From NCBI GenBank assembly GCA_934149325.1, contig CAKPEJ010000026.1, positions 1-10,881 of the forward strand: 10,881 nucleotides of DNA, written 5' to 3'. The stretch is from an uncultured Bacilli bacterium. GTDB taxonomy: Bacteria; Bacillota_I; Bacilli_A; RF39; UBA660. The position numbers and the translations under genes were made by a program. The notes beneath the pieces are model-generated. The model was given only the letters and a program-made list of their open reading frames with translations, searched no databases and was not told where the DNA came from. Positions 1-7,111 of this stretch are shown piece after piece; positions within the stretch are counted from its first letter, which is position 1, and each line of letters starts with the position of its first letter.

Positions 1-22
1 GCCAACGCTTTCGCGTTAGCTT
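1..22 (-). terminator. GC-rich GAAA-loop hairpin at window edge, candidate terminator
   Basis: On the minus strand this reads as an 8-bp stem, GCTAACGC, a GAAA loop, then GCGTTGGC, with one U-G wobble. It is about 60% G+C in a window of about 25%. It lies some 90 bases downstream of the stop of the last gene of the three-gene surface-protein cluster. The adenines just before the stem could pair with uridines that would follow it, as in an intrinsic terminator, but the expected U-run lies beyond the edge and cannot be seen. Plus-strand termination is less likely, because TTCATAAG, not a U-run, follows on that strand. Confidence 0.4.
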
Positions 23-111
23 CATAAGATTAATTATCACTTACTTGTGTCTACACACACTATTTGACAATCAACCTTATTATATTTATATAATTTTATT
101 ACATTATTATT

Positions 112-1026
112 CTAATATTTAGGATCAAAAATTTGTTGTTCAAATCTATCAATAGTTAAAACTGTGTCAAAATGTCCAGCACCCCATGGAAATAATAAAT
201 TTACTACTACATTTAAATTACCATTTGAGTCACAAAAATAAACTAAAGAATTATCAGATATTGAGTTTTCATAATTTTTTATATCTTCATTTAACATTTC
301 AGTATATGTCATTCCGTCATATATTTTTACTGTTGAATTTAATGTATAATCTTTAAGCTCATTTTTTGAATAAATATCTATTGTTCTTGAAACATATGTC
401 TTCACATTACTAGATGTATAATTAACATTATATGTAACTGAACCTAATCTTGAAATTAAATCATCATAACTTAATAAATTTCCTGTTTTGATATCAAAAT
501 TATATGCATAATATTTATACGTATCTACATCAGTTCCACCATGATATCTCCTTGTTACAGATACTGATAATATATCATCATATCTATAAACATTGTAATA
601 TACAGTAGAGCCTCCAGGAAATATTTTCTTTGAATCTTCTATTTTAAGATTTTCTTTAAAATAACTTACTAATTCATCATGCATTTCTTTTAGTTTAGAA
701 TTAACCTTTTCTGCATCATCTGATTTTATATTTATATAAGGAACTCTTATATCATCTACACTTATATTACCATCAAATGAATCAACATAACTTTTCTTAC
801 TTACATTTTTTTCATAATTCGCATCATATACATATTCTTCATTTTTATTAACTTTGTCTACATATTTAGTAGAATTAGATGTTGATACATTTTCTGAATC
901 ATCAATATCACTACCTAAATTACATAAAATCATATAACCAACAATACCTAAAATTAATCCTAATACTAATATTGATAATATTGTTATAATTGTTATCTTC
1001 ACTACACTTTTTTTATTATTTTCCAT
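112..1026 (-). CDS. Membrane-anchored protein with a DUF4163/DUF3298-like exported domain (RsiV/PdaC type)
   Basis: The 304-residue protein has a short basic N-terminus and one transmembrane segment (about residues 8-34), followed by a Ser/Asn/Lys-rich linker to about residue 85. The exported domain carries the sequence pattern of DUF4163 (residues 95-180, with RRYHGG at 159-164 and YNFDIKTGNLLSYDDL at 175-190) and DUF3298 (to about 295, with LLFPWGAG at 277-284). In characterised relatives this region occurs in the anti-sigma factor RsiV and the deacetylase PdaC. Here no deacetylase domain and no cytoplasmic anti-sigma domain are present, so I infer only a cell-surface ligand-binding or sensory role. 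It is the last of three genes with 42-bp spacing. Its first 34 residues differ from those of the gene at 2503-3588 at only four positions, although the exported parts are unrelated. The start is fixed by an upstream AGGGAG shared with its neighbours. The stop is TAG. Confidence 0.75.
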   Translation of the reverse strand: MENNKKSVVKITIITILSILVLGLILGIVGYMILCNLGSDIDDSENVSTSNSTKYVDKVNKNEEYVYDANYEKNVSKKSYVDSFDGNISVDDIRVPYINIKSDDAEKVNSKLKEMHDELVSYFKENLKIEDSKKIFPGGSTVYYNVYRYDDILSVSVTRRYHGGTDVDTYKYYAYNFDIKTGNLLSYDDLISRLGSVTYNVNYTSSNVKTYVSRTIDIYSKNELKDYTLNSTVKIYDGMTYTEMLNEDIKNYENSISDNSLVYFCDSNGNLNVVVNLLFPWGAGHFDTVLTIDRFEQQIFDPKY

Positions 1027-1111
1027 ATTTACTCTCTCCCTATTACAAAATTATAATATCATTTAAATTTATTTTAATTGAAAATTAGAAACTGAATATG
1101 TTTGTTTTAAA
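1017..1111. repeat. 95-bp perfect direct repeat, copy 1
   Basis: These 95 bases are identical, without a mismatch, to 2451-2545. The copy spans the first ten coding bases of the gene at 112-1026, the whole 42-bp gap, and the last codons (ending SNFQLK) of the gene at 1069-2460. The offset between the copies is 1434 bp, exactly 478 codons, and equals one complete gene plus one gap. The first mismatch is at 1112 (A here, G at 2546). This points to a recent tandem duplication or gene conversion. Confidence 0.93.
1027..1068 (-). promoter_or_regulatory. 42-bp intergenic module with a -10-like box and RBS
   Basis: Reading on the minus strand, this gap contains a perfect TATAAT (1050-1055) and AGGGAG (1036-1041) nine bases before the ATG. 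The placement would give a leader of about 17 bases, so each gene of the cluster may have its own promoter as well as read-through from upstream. No good -35 box is found at 16-19 bases, and TATAAT is easily produced by chance in such A+T-rich DNA, so the promoter part is tentative. The RBS part is shared by all three genes. Confidence 0.4.
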
Positions 1112-2460
1112 ATTGGTTTATAAACTGAACCATATGCATCTATAAAAGAAGATGATGATAATGTATTATTAGAATTTATATCAAAAACTTCATTTTCTGA
1201 TAAACCAAAATTATTACTTACTTTTAAATTTCTCCATTCATCACTTTCTAACTGATACATTCTACTATATGTGAAGTTATTATTGTTTATAGTATATTTT
1301 CCTCTTGTATATCCAAAATCAACAGCACCATTTCCAAAGTGCATTTGCATATAATTATTTGCATAAATAATTATATTTATAATACCTTTATATTCAGTAT
1401 TTGAATTTACTGGAGAAAGATCTGTTGCATCATATTTTGCAAGTATTTTATCATCTGTAAAATTAGATTCATTATATTTTTCATCTGTTAAATAAAGTGA
1501 TTTTTTTTCTTTTGTTAATATATTCAATATGTAACCTTCTGTTTTTTCTTTATTTGTATATATTTCCATATATTTTCCATATTCGCCATAATCATCATTA
1601 CCCACATAACTAATTCCAATAGAATTTTCTATTTTTACCAATTTTTTATAATTCATAGAATAATATTCGTTATTAACTATTAAACCAATAAAACCTTTAT
1701 CAAATATTTTTCCATCTTTACTTAAACCAATAAGATTAATCTTACCATTTTCTATTTCTTTTATTCCTGTTTTATATATTTCTTTTGTTTCATAATTATA
1801 TAAAATATATTCATCATCATAAAGTAAAACCATGTTATATCCACTATCAGAATATAAATCGCCATAAATATCCACATTTTCTGTTCTCTTAATATATTTA
1901 CATTTCGATGTTTTACAATCATATTGCCCCAAATATTTACAATCATATCGTCCAGAATAAGAAGTTTTTTGAGAACTTGTTACCACATGTTTATTTTTTT
2001 CATCATAATATAAATCTAATTTTTTTAGTTTTTCATCACTATCTAAATCTAATTTTAAATTTATAACATTCTTTTTAGCTTTTTTTTCTTTATATCCCTT
2101 TGTTTTATATTTGCCACATTTTATGTAAGCATTTTTAATAAAATCATTATCATCTTTGCTATATGACATAACTACATAACCATCACATTTATTCTCAGAA
2201 ACAAGATGATATTTTTTCATTTCTTTTAATGTAATAATAGATTTATCTTTTGTATCTAAATTATATTTTTTTAGAGTTATATAATTTTCAACATTTAACT
2301 CCATACTTTTTTCTATATTTTGATATTTTTTAGTACTATAAACATTTACAAATATAATCATCCCAAGTACTATGATTAAAAACATTATTAACATTAACAA
2401 AACAATTAACATCTTATTTTTACTATTTTTCTTTTTTTCTTTTACTTCACTATTTTCCAT
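1069..2460 (-). CDS. Membrane-anchored exported protein, paralogue of the upstream gene; function unknown
   Basis: I do not recognise the 463-residue product by name. It has a Lys-rich cytoplasmic start, one transmembrane segment (about 17-39) and an exported part with two regions. Residues 45-165 hold a Cys pair (C92, C115) around CDGYVV and NAYIKCGKY and have no counterpart in the neighbouring paralogue. Residues 170-463 align along their length with the protein encoded at 2503-3588: a YLGQYDC motif with C174, C182 and C187; short alternating strands such as EYILYNY and YYSMNYKKLVKI, which look like beta-propeller or WG-type repeats; and a C-terminal beta-rich domain with YTRGKYTINNNNFTYSR. 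The cysteines suggest disulphides outside the cell. The last 14 codons are identical in DNA sequence to those of the paralogue. It is the middle gene of the cluster, with 42-bp gaps on both sides. A role at the cell surface is inferred; no catalytic motif is visible. Confidence 0.7.
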   Translation of the reverse strand: MENSEVKEKKKNSKNKMLIVLLMLIMFLIIVLGMIIFVNVYSTKKYQNIEKSMELNVENYITLKKYNLDTKDKSIITLKEMKKYHLVSENKCDGYVVMSYSKDDNDFIKNAYIKCGKYKTKGYKEKKAKKNVINLKLDLDSDEKLKKLDLYYDEKNKHVVTSSQKTSYSGRYDCKYLGQYDCKTSKCKYIKRTENVDIYGDLYSDSGYNMVLLYDDEYILYNYETKEIYKTGIKEIENGKINLIGLSKDGKIFDKGFIGLIVNNEYYSMNYKKLVKIENSIGISYVGNDDYGEYGKYMEIYTNKEKTEGYILNILTKEKKSLYLTDEKYNESNFTDDKILAKYDATDLSPVNSNTEYKGIINIIIYANNYMQMHFGNGAVDFGYTRGKYTINNNNFTYSRMYQLESDEWRNLKVSNNFGLSENEVFDINSNNTLSSSSFIDAYGSVYKPILKQTYSVSNFQLK

Positions 2461-2545
2461 ATTTACTCTCTCCCTATTACAAAATTATAATATCATTTAA
2501 ATTTATTTTAATTGAAAATTAGAAACTGAATATGTTTGTTTTAAA
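2451..2545. repeat. 95-bp perfect direct repeat, copy 2
   Basis: Identical to 1017-1111. This copy covers the first ten coding bases of the gene at 1069-2460, the gap at 2461-2502 and the 3' end of the gene at 2503-3588. Recombination between the two copies would remove exactly the middle gene and leave the two outer genes with a normal 42-bp gap. Confidence 0.93.
2461..2502 (-). promoter_or_regulatory. 42-bp intergenic module, second copy
   Basis: Base-for-base identical to 1027-1068: TATAAT on the minus strand at 2484-2489 and AGGGAG nine bases before the ATG of the middle gene. As with the other copy, no convincing -35 box accompanies the -10-like sequence. Confidence 0.4.
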
Positions 2546-3588
2546 GTTGGTTTAAATATTAAATCAGATCCTTCACTAAAAAATGAAGATGATAATGTAT
2601 TATCTGGATTTATATCAAAAATTTCATTTTCTGATAAACCAAAATTATTACTTACTTTTAAATTATTCCATTCATCACTATCTAACTGATACATTCTACT
2701 ATATGTGAATTTATTATTGCTTATAATATATTTTCCTCTTGTATATTCAGTTAAAACACCGCCACCACCAAAATACATCTGCATATAATTATTTTTATAA
2801 ATAATTATATACATACTTCCATCATAAACATAATTTTCTGGAACATTTACAGGTTCTAGTTTATCTGTTTCATACTTTGCAAGAATTTTATCATCTGTAA
2901 AATTAGATTCATCATATTTTTCATCTGTTAAATACAATGATGATTTTTTGTTTGTTAATATATCTAATATATACCCATCACTATAATTTTCATCAGTATA
3001 AACTAAAATATATTTTCCATAATTACCATAATTTTCAAGCTCTTCTATATAATTAATAAAAGTTGCATCATCTATTTTTATAAGTTTCTTATAATTCATA
3101 GAATAATATCTATTATTATTAACTATTAATCCTAAAAGACCTTTATCATATGTTTTATTATTCTTATATGAATCTAACAAATGAATTTCATCTTCATAAT
3201 TTTCTACTATTCCTGTTTTGCTTGCTTTTTTTGTTTTATAATTGTATAAAATATATTCTCCATCATATAACAAAACAGTATTATATTTATATGCACCTTC
3301 TAACATATTAAAATCAACTGTTGAATATTTATTTTCTTTTTCTACATAATGACAATCATAAGTACATTTATAACTTCCTAAATAAACAGAATCACTACTT
3401 TCATCTGTTATATATTTATACTTATCATGTTCTTTTGAATAGAATTTTAGGGTTTTCTCTTCTTTATACTCATCATCAAACTTGTTTAAAATCATATAAC
3501 CAACAACACCTAAAATTAGTCCTAATACTAATATTGATAATACTGTTATAACTATTATCTTTACTACACTTTTTTTATTATTTTCCAT
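2503..3588 (-). CDS. Membrane-anchored exported protein, first gene of the tandem cluster; function unknown
   Basis: The 361-residue protein starts MENNKKSVVKI and has a transmembrane helix at about 8-34, then a short linker. The exported region matches residues 170-463 of the protein encoded at 1069-2460. It has YLGSYKCTYDC (69-79, C75 and C79), propeller-like strands (EYILYNYKTK at 111-120, YYSMNYKKLIKI at 161-172), the nearly invariant block LYLTDEKYDESNFTDDKI (218-235), and a C-terminal beta domain with YTRGKYIISNNKFTYSR (282-298) ending SNFQLK. It lacks the extra Cys-pair region of the middle paralogue. Its leader/transmembrane module is instead almost identical to that of the protein encoded at 112-1026. 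Transcription probably starts in the gap after the ppaC terminator. The function is unknown; the architecture suggests a single-pass surface protein. Confidence 0.72.
   Translation of the reverse strand: MENNKKSVVKIIVITVLSILVLGLILGVVGYMILNKFDDEYKEEKTLKFYSKEHDKYKYITDESSDSVYLGSYKCTYDCHYVEKENKYSTVDFNMLEGAYKYNTVLLYDGEYILYNYKTKKASKTGIVENYEDEIHLLDSYKNNKTYDKGLLGLIVNNNRYYSMNYKKLIKIDDATFINYIEELENYGNYGKYILVYTDENYSDGYILDILTNKKSSLYLTDEKYDESNFTDDKILAKYETDKLEPVNVPENYVYDGSMYIIIYKNNYMQMYFGGGGVLTEYTRGKYIISNNKFTYSRMYQLDSDEWNNLKVSNNFGLSENEIFDINPDNTLSSSFFSEGSDLIFKPTLKQTYSVSNFQLK
3488..3588. repeat. Leader/transmembrane module repeated at 926-1026
   Basis: This stretch encodes the first 34 residues (leader plus membrane helix). 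It aligns without gaps to 926-1026 with 95 of 101 bases identical; the six differences change four residues, all conservatively except one Thr/Ile. Similarity stops abruptly after the transmembrane helix. A further 21 bases upstream (3590-3610), including the ribosome binding site, are also identical apart from the base next to the ATG. Confidence 0.88.
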
Positions 3589-3614
3589 GTTTACTCTCTC
3601 CCTATTACAAGTCT

Positions 3615-3623
3615 ATAATAACA
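3615..3623 (-). promoter_or_regulatory. Extended -10 promoter of the surface-protein cluster
   Basis: On the minus strand TGTTATTAT (TGn plus TATTAT at 3615-3620) lies where transcription would start near 3608, about 20 bases before the ATG at 3588 and ahead of the AGGGAG. There is no good -35 at 17 bases (AACTTT), which is acceptable for an extended -10 promoter. It overlaps the end of the ppaC terminator U-run region, so the two units are packed tightly. Confidence 0.45.
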
Positions 3624-3625
3624 TG

Positions 3626-3660
3626 AAAAAACAAAAAAAAGTTACTTTTAAAGTAACTTT
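3626..3660 (-). terminator. Rho-independent terminator of ppaC, overlapping its stop codon
   Basis: The minus strand reads AAAGTTAC, a 7-base loop, GTAACTTT (3638-3660; the pairing can extend to 10 bp with a 3-base loop), then a long U-run to about 3626 broken by one G. The first stem bases are the last two bases of the TAA stop. The arms and flanks are the same as in the yebC terminator at 9301-9327. Confidence 0.85.
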
Positions 3661-5278
3661 ACATATTTAATTCGTCAAGTACTGCTGGTAAAATTTGTTT
3701 CTTTCTTGAAACTAATCCATCAGCAAAATATCCTTGTTTTATATCTTCTACATTATAAATAGATTCTAATACTTTTTTAGCATTTTCTGTATAAATAATA
3801 TATGAACCATTTTTTAATATATCTGTAATACATATTATAATAAATTTAAATCCATCTCTTTTATTTATTTCTTCTAATGTTTCTATATAAGAATCTAAAG
3901 AAGAAAATATTCTATCAACATCTAGAGTAAATACTTGACCTATTGCGATTTTTTCATCATTTATAGGGAATGATTTGAAATCACTTTTTATAACTTCTTC
4001 TTTTGTTAATCCTTCTAATGAAGTTCCAGCTTTAAACATTTCAAAAGCATATTTTTCATAATCTACTTCTGCGATTTTAGATAAGTTTTCTACTACTTTT
4101 CTATCTAAATCAGTAGTTGTAGGACTTTGAAGGCATAATGTATCAGAAAGTATTCCAGAAAGCATCAAACCAGCAATATGTTTTGGAATTTCTACATTAC
4201 TTTCTTCATACATAAAGTAAAGAATTGTATTTGTTGATCCTACAGTCATATTTCTGAAATTAATTGGATTATTTGTATTAATATTACCAATTTTATGATG
4301 ATCGACGATTTCAAGTATACTTGCTTCATCTAATCCTATAACACTTTGTTCCTTTTCTTGATGATCAACTAAAATTACTTCTTTATTATTCTTTTTAGCA
4401 ATTTCAGTGATTCTAATTAATCCTAAACATTCATTATTGTTATTTAATATTGGATAGTTATTATGTTTCATCTTTTTAGATGCTGCTATAAATTCATCAT
4501 AATAATCGTTTTCCTTAAATACTTTAGAATTATCTTCTTTTATAATTGATTTGACTGAACTACATAATCCTATTAATTTAGAAGTATTAAATGAATCTTT
4601 TTTAGTTCTAATTATATTAACTTTATTTTCTTTAGCTATATTTAAATGTTCATCTTTAATATCTCCATTACCTGTTACTATTAAAAGTTTTACCTTTTTA
4701 TTAACAGCATTTTCAATAATACTATGTCTATCACCTACTATTAATATATTATCTTCTGTTAAATTTACATTATTTAAAAATGTAGTACTTTTATATGATG
4801 CTACAAGTAAATTACCTTTTATTTCATCATCAAATTTTAGTACTTCTTCGCCTTCTAAAACAGATAAAATATTATCATATTTAGCATCTAAACTACTTAC
4901 ATTTCCATTAATTATTTGTTTTGCTATATCTTTTATAGTTACAATACCTACATATTTATTATTATCTTCAACTATAGGTGTACCTGTTATACCTTTTTCC
5001 ATCAAATAATTATATACACTATAAATTGAACTATCTTTATTTATATATACACCTTTTAAATATTCAACATCTTTTAATTGTAATTTTACATCATTTAAAT
5101 ATGCTGGTTCTTTAACGCCAAAATAATTTAAAGCAAATTTTGTTTCCTTATTAACATGTCCAAGTACTCTTGGTTCTGTATCCATTCCTAATTGATTTTT
5201 TAAATATGATAAATTTATTGCTGCTGTAACAGCATCAGTATCTGGACTTTGATGTCCAAAAATATAAACTTTTCCCAT
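3659..5278 (-). CDS. ppaC: Manganese-dependent inorganic pyrophosphatase with CBS and DRTGG regulatory domains
   Basis: A family II pyrophosphatase of the DHH superfamily, which hydrolyses pyrophosphate to phosphate in the cytoplasm and so pulls biosynthetic reactions forward. The 539 residues contain motif GHQSPDTD (H9, D13, D15), a long regulatory insert, then VDHQE (D305, H306), EIVDHHKIGN (D326-H328) and the C-terminal substrate-binding SRKKQ (524-528). The insert holds a first CBS domain (about 73-125), a DRTGG-like domain (about 165-240, with VGDRHSI at 181-187) and a second CBS domain (about 243-296). This is the usual layout of the roughly 540-residue nucleotide-regulated class, in which CBS domains bind AMP/ADP/ATP and diadenosine polyphosphates act when DRTGG is present. 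Residue 307 is Gln where the Bacillus subtilis enzyme has Asn (VDHNE). AAGGAGTG before the ATG fixes the start. It has its own promoter and terminator. Confidence 0.96.
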   Translation of the reverse strand: MGKVYIFGHQSPDTDAVTAAINLSYLKNQLGMDTEPRVLGHVNKETKFALNYFGVKEPAYLNDVKLQLKDVEYLKGVYINKDSSIYSVYNYLMEKGITGTPIVEDNNKYVGIVTIKDIAKQIINGNVSSLDAKYDNILSVLEGEEVLKFDDEIKGNLLVASYKSTTFLNNVNLTEDNILIVGDRHSIIENAVNKKVKLLIVTGNGDIKDEHLNIAKENKVNIIRTKKDSFNTSKLIGLCSSVKSIIKEDNSKVFKENDYYDEFIAASKKMKHNNYPILNNNNECLGLIRITEIAKKNNKEVILVDHQEKEQSVIGLDEASILEIVDHHKIGNINTNNPINFRNMTVGSTNTILYFMYEESNVEIPKHIAGLMLSGILSDTLCLQSPTTTDLDRKVVENLSKIAEVDYEKYAFEMFKAGTSLEGLTKEEVIKSDFKSFPINDEKIAIGQVFTLDVDRIFSSLDSYIETLEEINKRDGFKFIIICITDILKNGSYIIYTENAKKVLESIYNVEDIKQGYFADGLVSRKKQILPAVLDELNM

Positions 5279-5301
5279 TTTTTCACTCCTTAAACATATC
5301 T

Positions 5302-5331
5302 ATTTTATTACTATCTTTAATTGCTTGTCAA
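5302..5331 (-). promoter_or_regulatory. Sigma-A-type promoter of ppaC
   Basis: The minus strand carries a perfect -35 TTGACA (5326-5331), an 18-base spacer and TAAAAT (5302-5307). This gives a leader of about 17 bases with AAGGAGTG before the ATG at 5278. It lies directly after the terminator of the ABC exporter gene. Confidence 0.75.
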
Positions 5332-5344
5332 TATTTTTAATAAT

Positions 5345-5374
5345 AAAAAAGAATAGATTTTACTTTATCTATTC
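5345..5374 (-). terminator. Rho-independent terminator of the ABC exporter gene
   Basis: On the minus strand GAATAGAT (5367-5374) pairs perfectly with ATCTATTC (5351-5358) across an 8-base loop and is followed by six uridines (5345-5350). The TAG stop codon (5369-5371) lies inside the upstream arm, so the end of translation and the terminator overlap, as at ppaC. Confidence 0.85.
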
Positions 5375-7102
5375 AGAAATTTCATCTTCATTTTCATATA
5401 AATTTCTATAAATTTTATTTGATAAAAGAAGTTCATTATGTTTACCACTTGCGACTATCTTACCATCATTTACTACGTAAATAATATCAGAATCAATAAT
5501 TGTTGATAATCTATGAGCAATAATTACAACTGTATGATCTTTTATTAAATTATCAATTGCCTTTTTTATATATTCTTGAGAGTTATTATCAAGTGCACTT
5601 GTTGCTTCATCAAAAAGTACTATTTTACTTTCTTTTGCAAGAGCTCTTGCTATTGATAATCTTTGTTTTTGTCCTCCTGATAAATTAACTCCACCTTCAC
5701 CCATGATAGTATCATATTTATTAGGTAATGATTCAATATAATCATCTAAATAAGCAATTTTAGAGTATTGCTTTATTTTAGAAAGACTTATTTTACTATT
5801 AATAAGTTTAAAATTATCTTTTATGCTTCTATTAAATATAAAAGGTTCTTGTCTAATTATAGAAATATTTTTTCTCAAAGATTCTTCTGTTAAATCTTTT
5901 ATATTTATACCATCAATTAATATTTCTCCAGAATTTGCATCAAATACTCTTGTTAATAAATTAAATAGTGTTGTTTTACCTTGTCCTGATTTTCCAACTA
6001 TTGCAATTTTTTTATTAGGTTCTAATTTTAAATTAAAATTATTTAATATAATATCTTCATTAGGGTATGAAAAACTAACATTTTTAAATTCAATAACTCC
6101 TTTAACTTTTTTTAGAATTTTATTACCAAATTTTTCATCTTCATATAATCTATTACCTAAAATATCATTAACCCTTGATAACGATACTATTACTTTTTGG
6201 TATGTTTGTGTAAGACCATTTATATTTTCTATTAAATACATATATCTATATATATAATAAGTCATAGCAACGAAAAATGTAAGTGAAACTTGTTTATAAT
6301 AAACTAAAATTACACAACTTGAAAAAACTAATACCTCTAAAGATGTTTTTAAAATTCTTGTTAACATAGTGAACTTTTCCCATATATTAGTTTCATCTAT
6401 TTCTTTGTTATAAATATATTTTATAATTTCTTTTACATCTTTTATTACATTATTTTTAATACCTAAAGTTTTTATTTCTCTTACACCTCTAATTGATTCA
6501 GTAACCATAGATGTAAATTTATCATTTTCTTCTCTTATTTCTTTATGATAATTTTTTAAAAGAGGATTATATTTTCTTATTATAAAAAATAATATAATAA
6601 TAAAAATTATAATTTCTACTCCTATTATCCATGAATTAAAAAATATATAAATCAAAATTATAATAGAACCTACCAATGATGAAAATATATAAACCAATTG
6701 CTCAAATGAAGAACTAATAACATCTGTATCATTAGTAATTCTATTAATTATTTCTCCTGATGATGTCTTTTCATAAGCATATGCAGGTAAATCAAGTGAT
6801 TTTTTATATGTAAAGAAACTTAATTTTCTTATTATAACATTTTCTATTTTCTGAAACATTACACTTGCTTTTACTGATAATAGACTATTTGCTATTATTC
6901 CTATACAAAAATATATACCTAAATAAATAAGAGAATTAACTACATTTAATTTAGTTATTTCATCTAATGCTGCCCCATTTAAATATCCTGTAAATATTTC
7001 ACATAGTCCACATAAAAATATTAAGATACTTGCAATTATAATTTTAAATTTTTCTTTTTTTACTAAGTTCCATAGTGGTTTTAATTCTTTTAAATTTTTC
7101 AT
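5369..7102 (-). CDS. ABC transporter, fused transmembrane and ATP-binding domains (exporter type)
   Basis: A half-transporter of the exporter (type IV) fold that would act as a dimer in the cytoplasmic membrane. From the ATG at 7102 it is 577 residues. Six membrane helices occupy about 18-295, with the ABC-membrane motif SSGEIINRITNDTD near 114-127. The nucleotide-binding domain follows: Walker A GKSGQGKT (370-377), Q-loop Gln418, signature LSGGQ (474-478), Walker B VLFDE (D498, E499), D-loop SALD and H-loop His530. All catalytic residues are present. I prefer the ATG at 7102 because AGGTGAT (7107-7113), matching the 16S tail complement, ends four bases before it; GTG 7111 and ATG 7108 lie inside that RBS. 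The gene follows the D,D-carboxypeptidase gene with no terminator between, so co-transcription is likely. The substrate cannot be told; lipid, peptide or drug export are all possible. A single half-transporter suggests a homodimer. Confidence 0.92.
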   Translation of the reverse strand: MKNLKELKPLWNLVKKEKFKIIIASILIFLCGLCEIFTGYLNGAALDEITKLNVVNSLIYLGIYFCIGIIANSLLSVKASVMFQKIENVIIRKLSFFTYKKSLDLPAYAYEKTSSGEIINRITNDTDVISSSFEQLVYIFSSLVGSIIILIYIFFNSWIIGVEIIIFIIILFFIIRKYNPLLKNYHKEIREENDKFTSMVTESIRGVREIKTLGIKNNVIKDVKEIIKYIYNKEIDETNIWEKFTMLTRILKTSLEVLVFSSCVILVYYKQVSLTFFVAMTYYIYRYMYLIENINGLTQTYQKVIVSLSRVNDILGNRLYEDEKFGNKILKKVKGVIEFKNVSFSYPNEDIILNNFNLKLEPNKKIAIVGKSGQGKTTLFNLLTRVFDANSGEILIDGINIKDLTEESLRKNISIIRQEPFIFNRSIKDNFKLINSKISLSKIKQYSKIAYLDDYIESLPNKYDTIMGEGGVNLSGGQKQRLSIARALAKESKIVLFDEATSALDNNSQEYIKKAIDNLIKDHTVVIIAHRLSTIIDSDIIYVVNDGKIVASGKHNELLLSNKIYRNLYENEDEISE

Positions 7103-7111
7103 ATTCATCAC

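Noticed and set aside
20..111. Possible small RNA or short gene between the edge hairpin and the cluster
   Set aside because: No frame longer than a few codons and only weak 5-6 bp inverted repeats (for example TGTGT/ACACA); nothing supports an RNA gene.
1761..1946. 61-residue minus-strand open frame
   Set aside because: Lies wholly inside the gene at 1069-2460 in another frame, with no RBS and an implausible Met/Ile-rich composition.
1017..2545. CRISPR array or insertion sequence explaining the direct repeats
   Set aside because: Only two copies, 1434 bp apart, with a full gene between; no terminal inverted repeats, transposase or regular short spacers.
3321..3551. 76-residue plus-strand open frame
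   Set aside because: Antisense to the gene at 2503-3588, with no promoter or RBS; a by-product of A+T-rich composition.
4551..5009. 152-residue plus-strand hydrophobic open frame
   Set aside because: Antisense to ppaC, which has all family motifs; the hydrophobicity reflects the complement of Lys/Asn/Asp codons.
5823..6257. 144-residue plus-strand open frame
   Set aside because: Antisense to the ATP-binding domain of the ABC exporter; no start signals.
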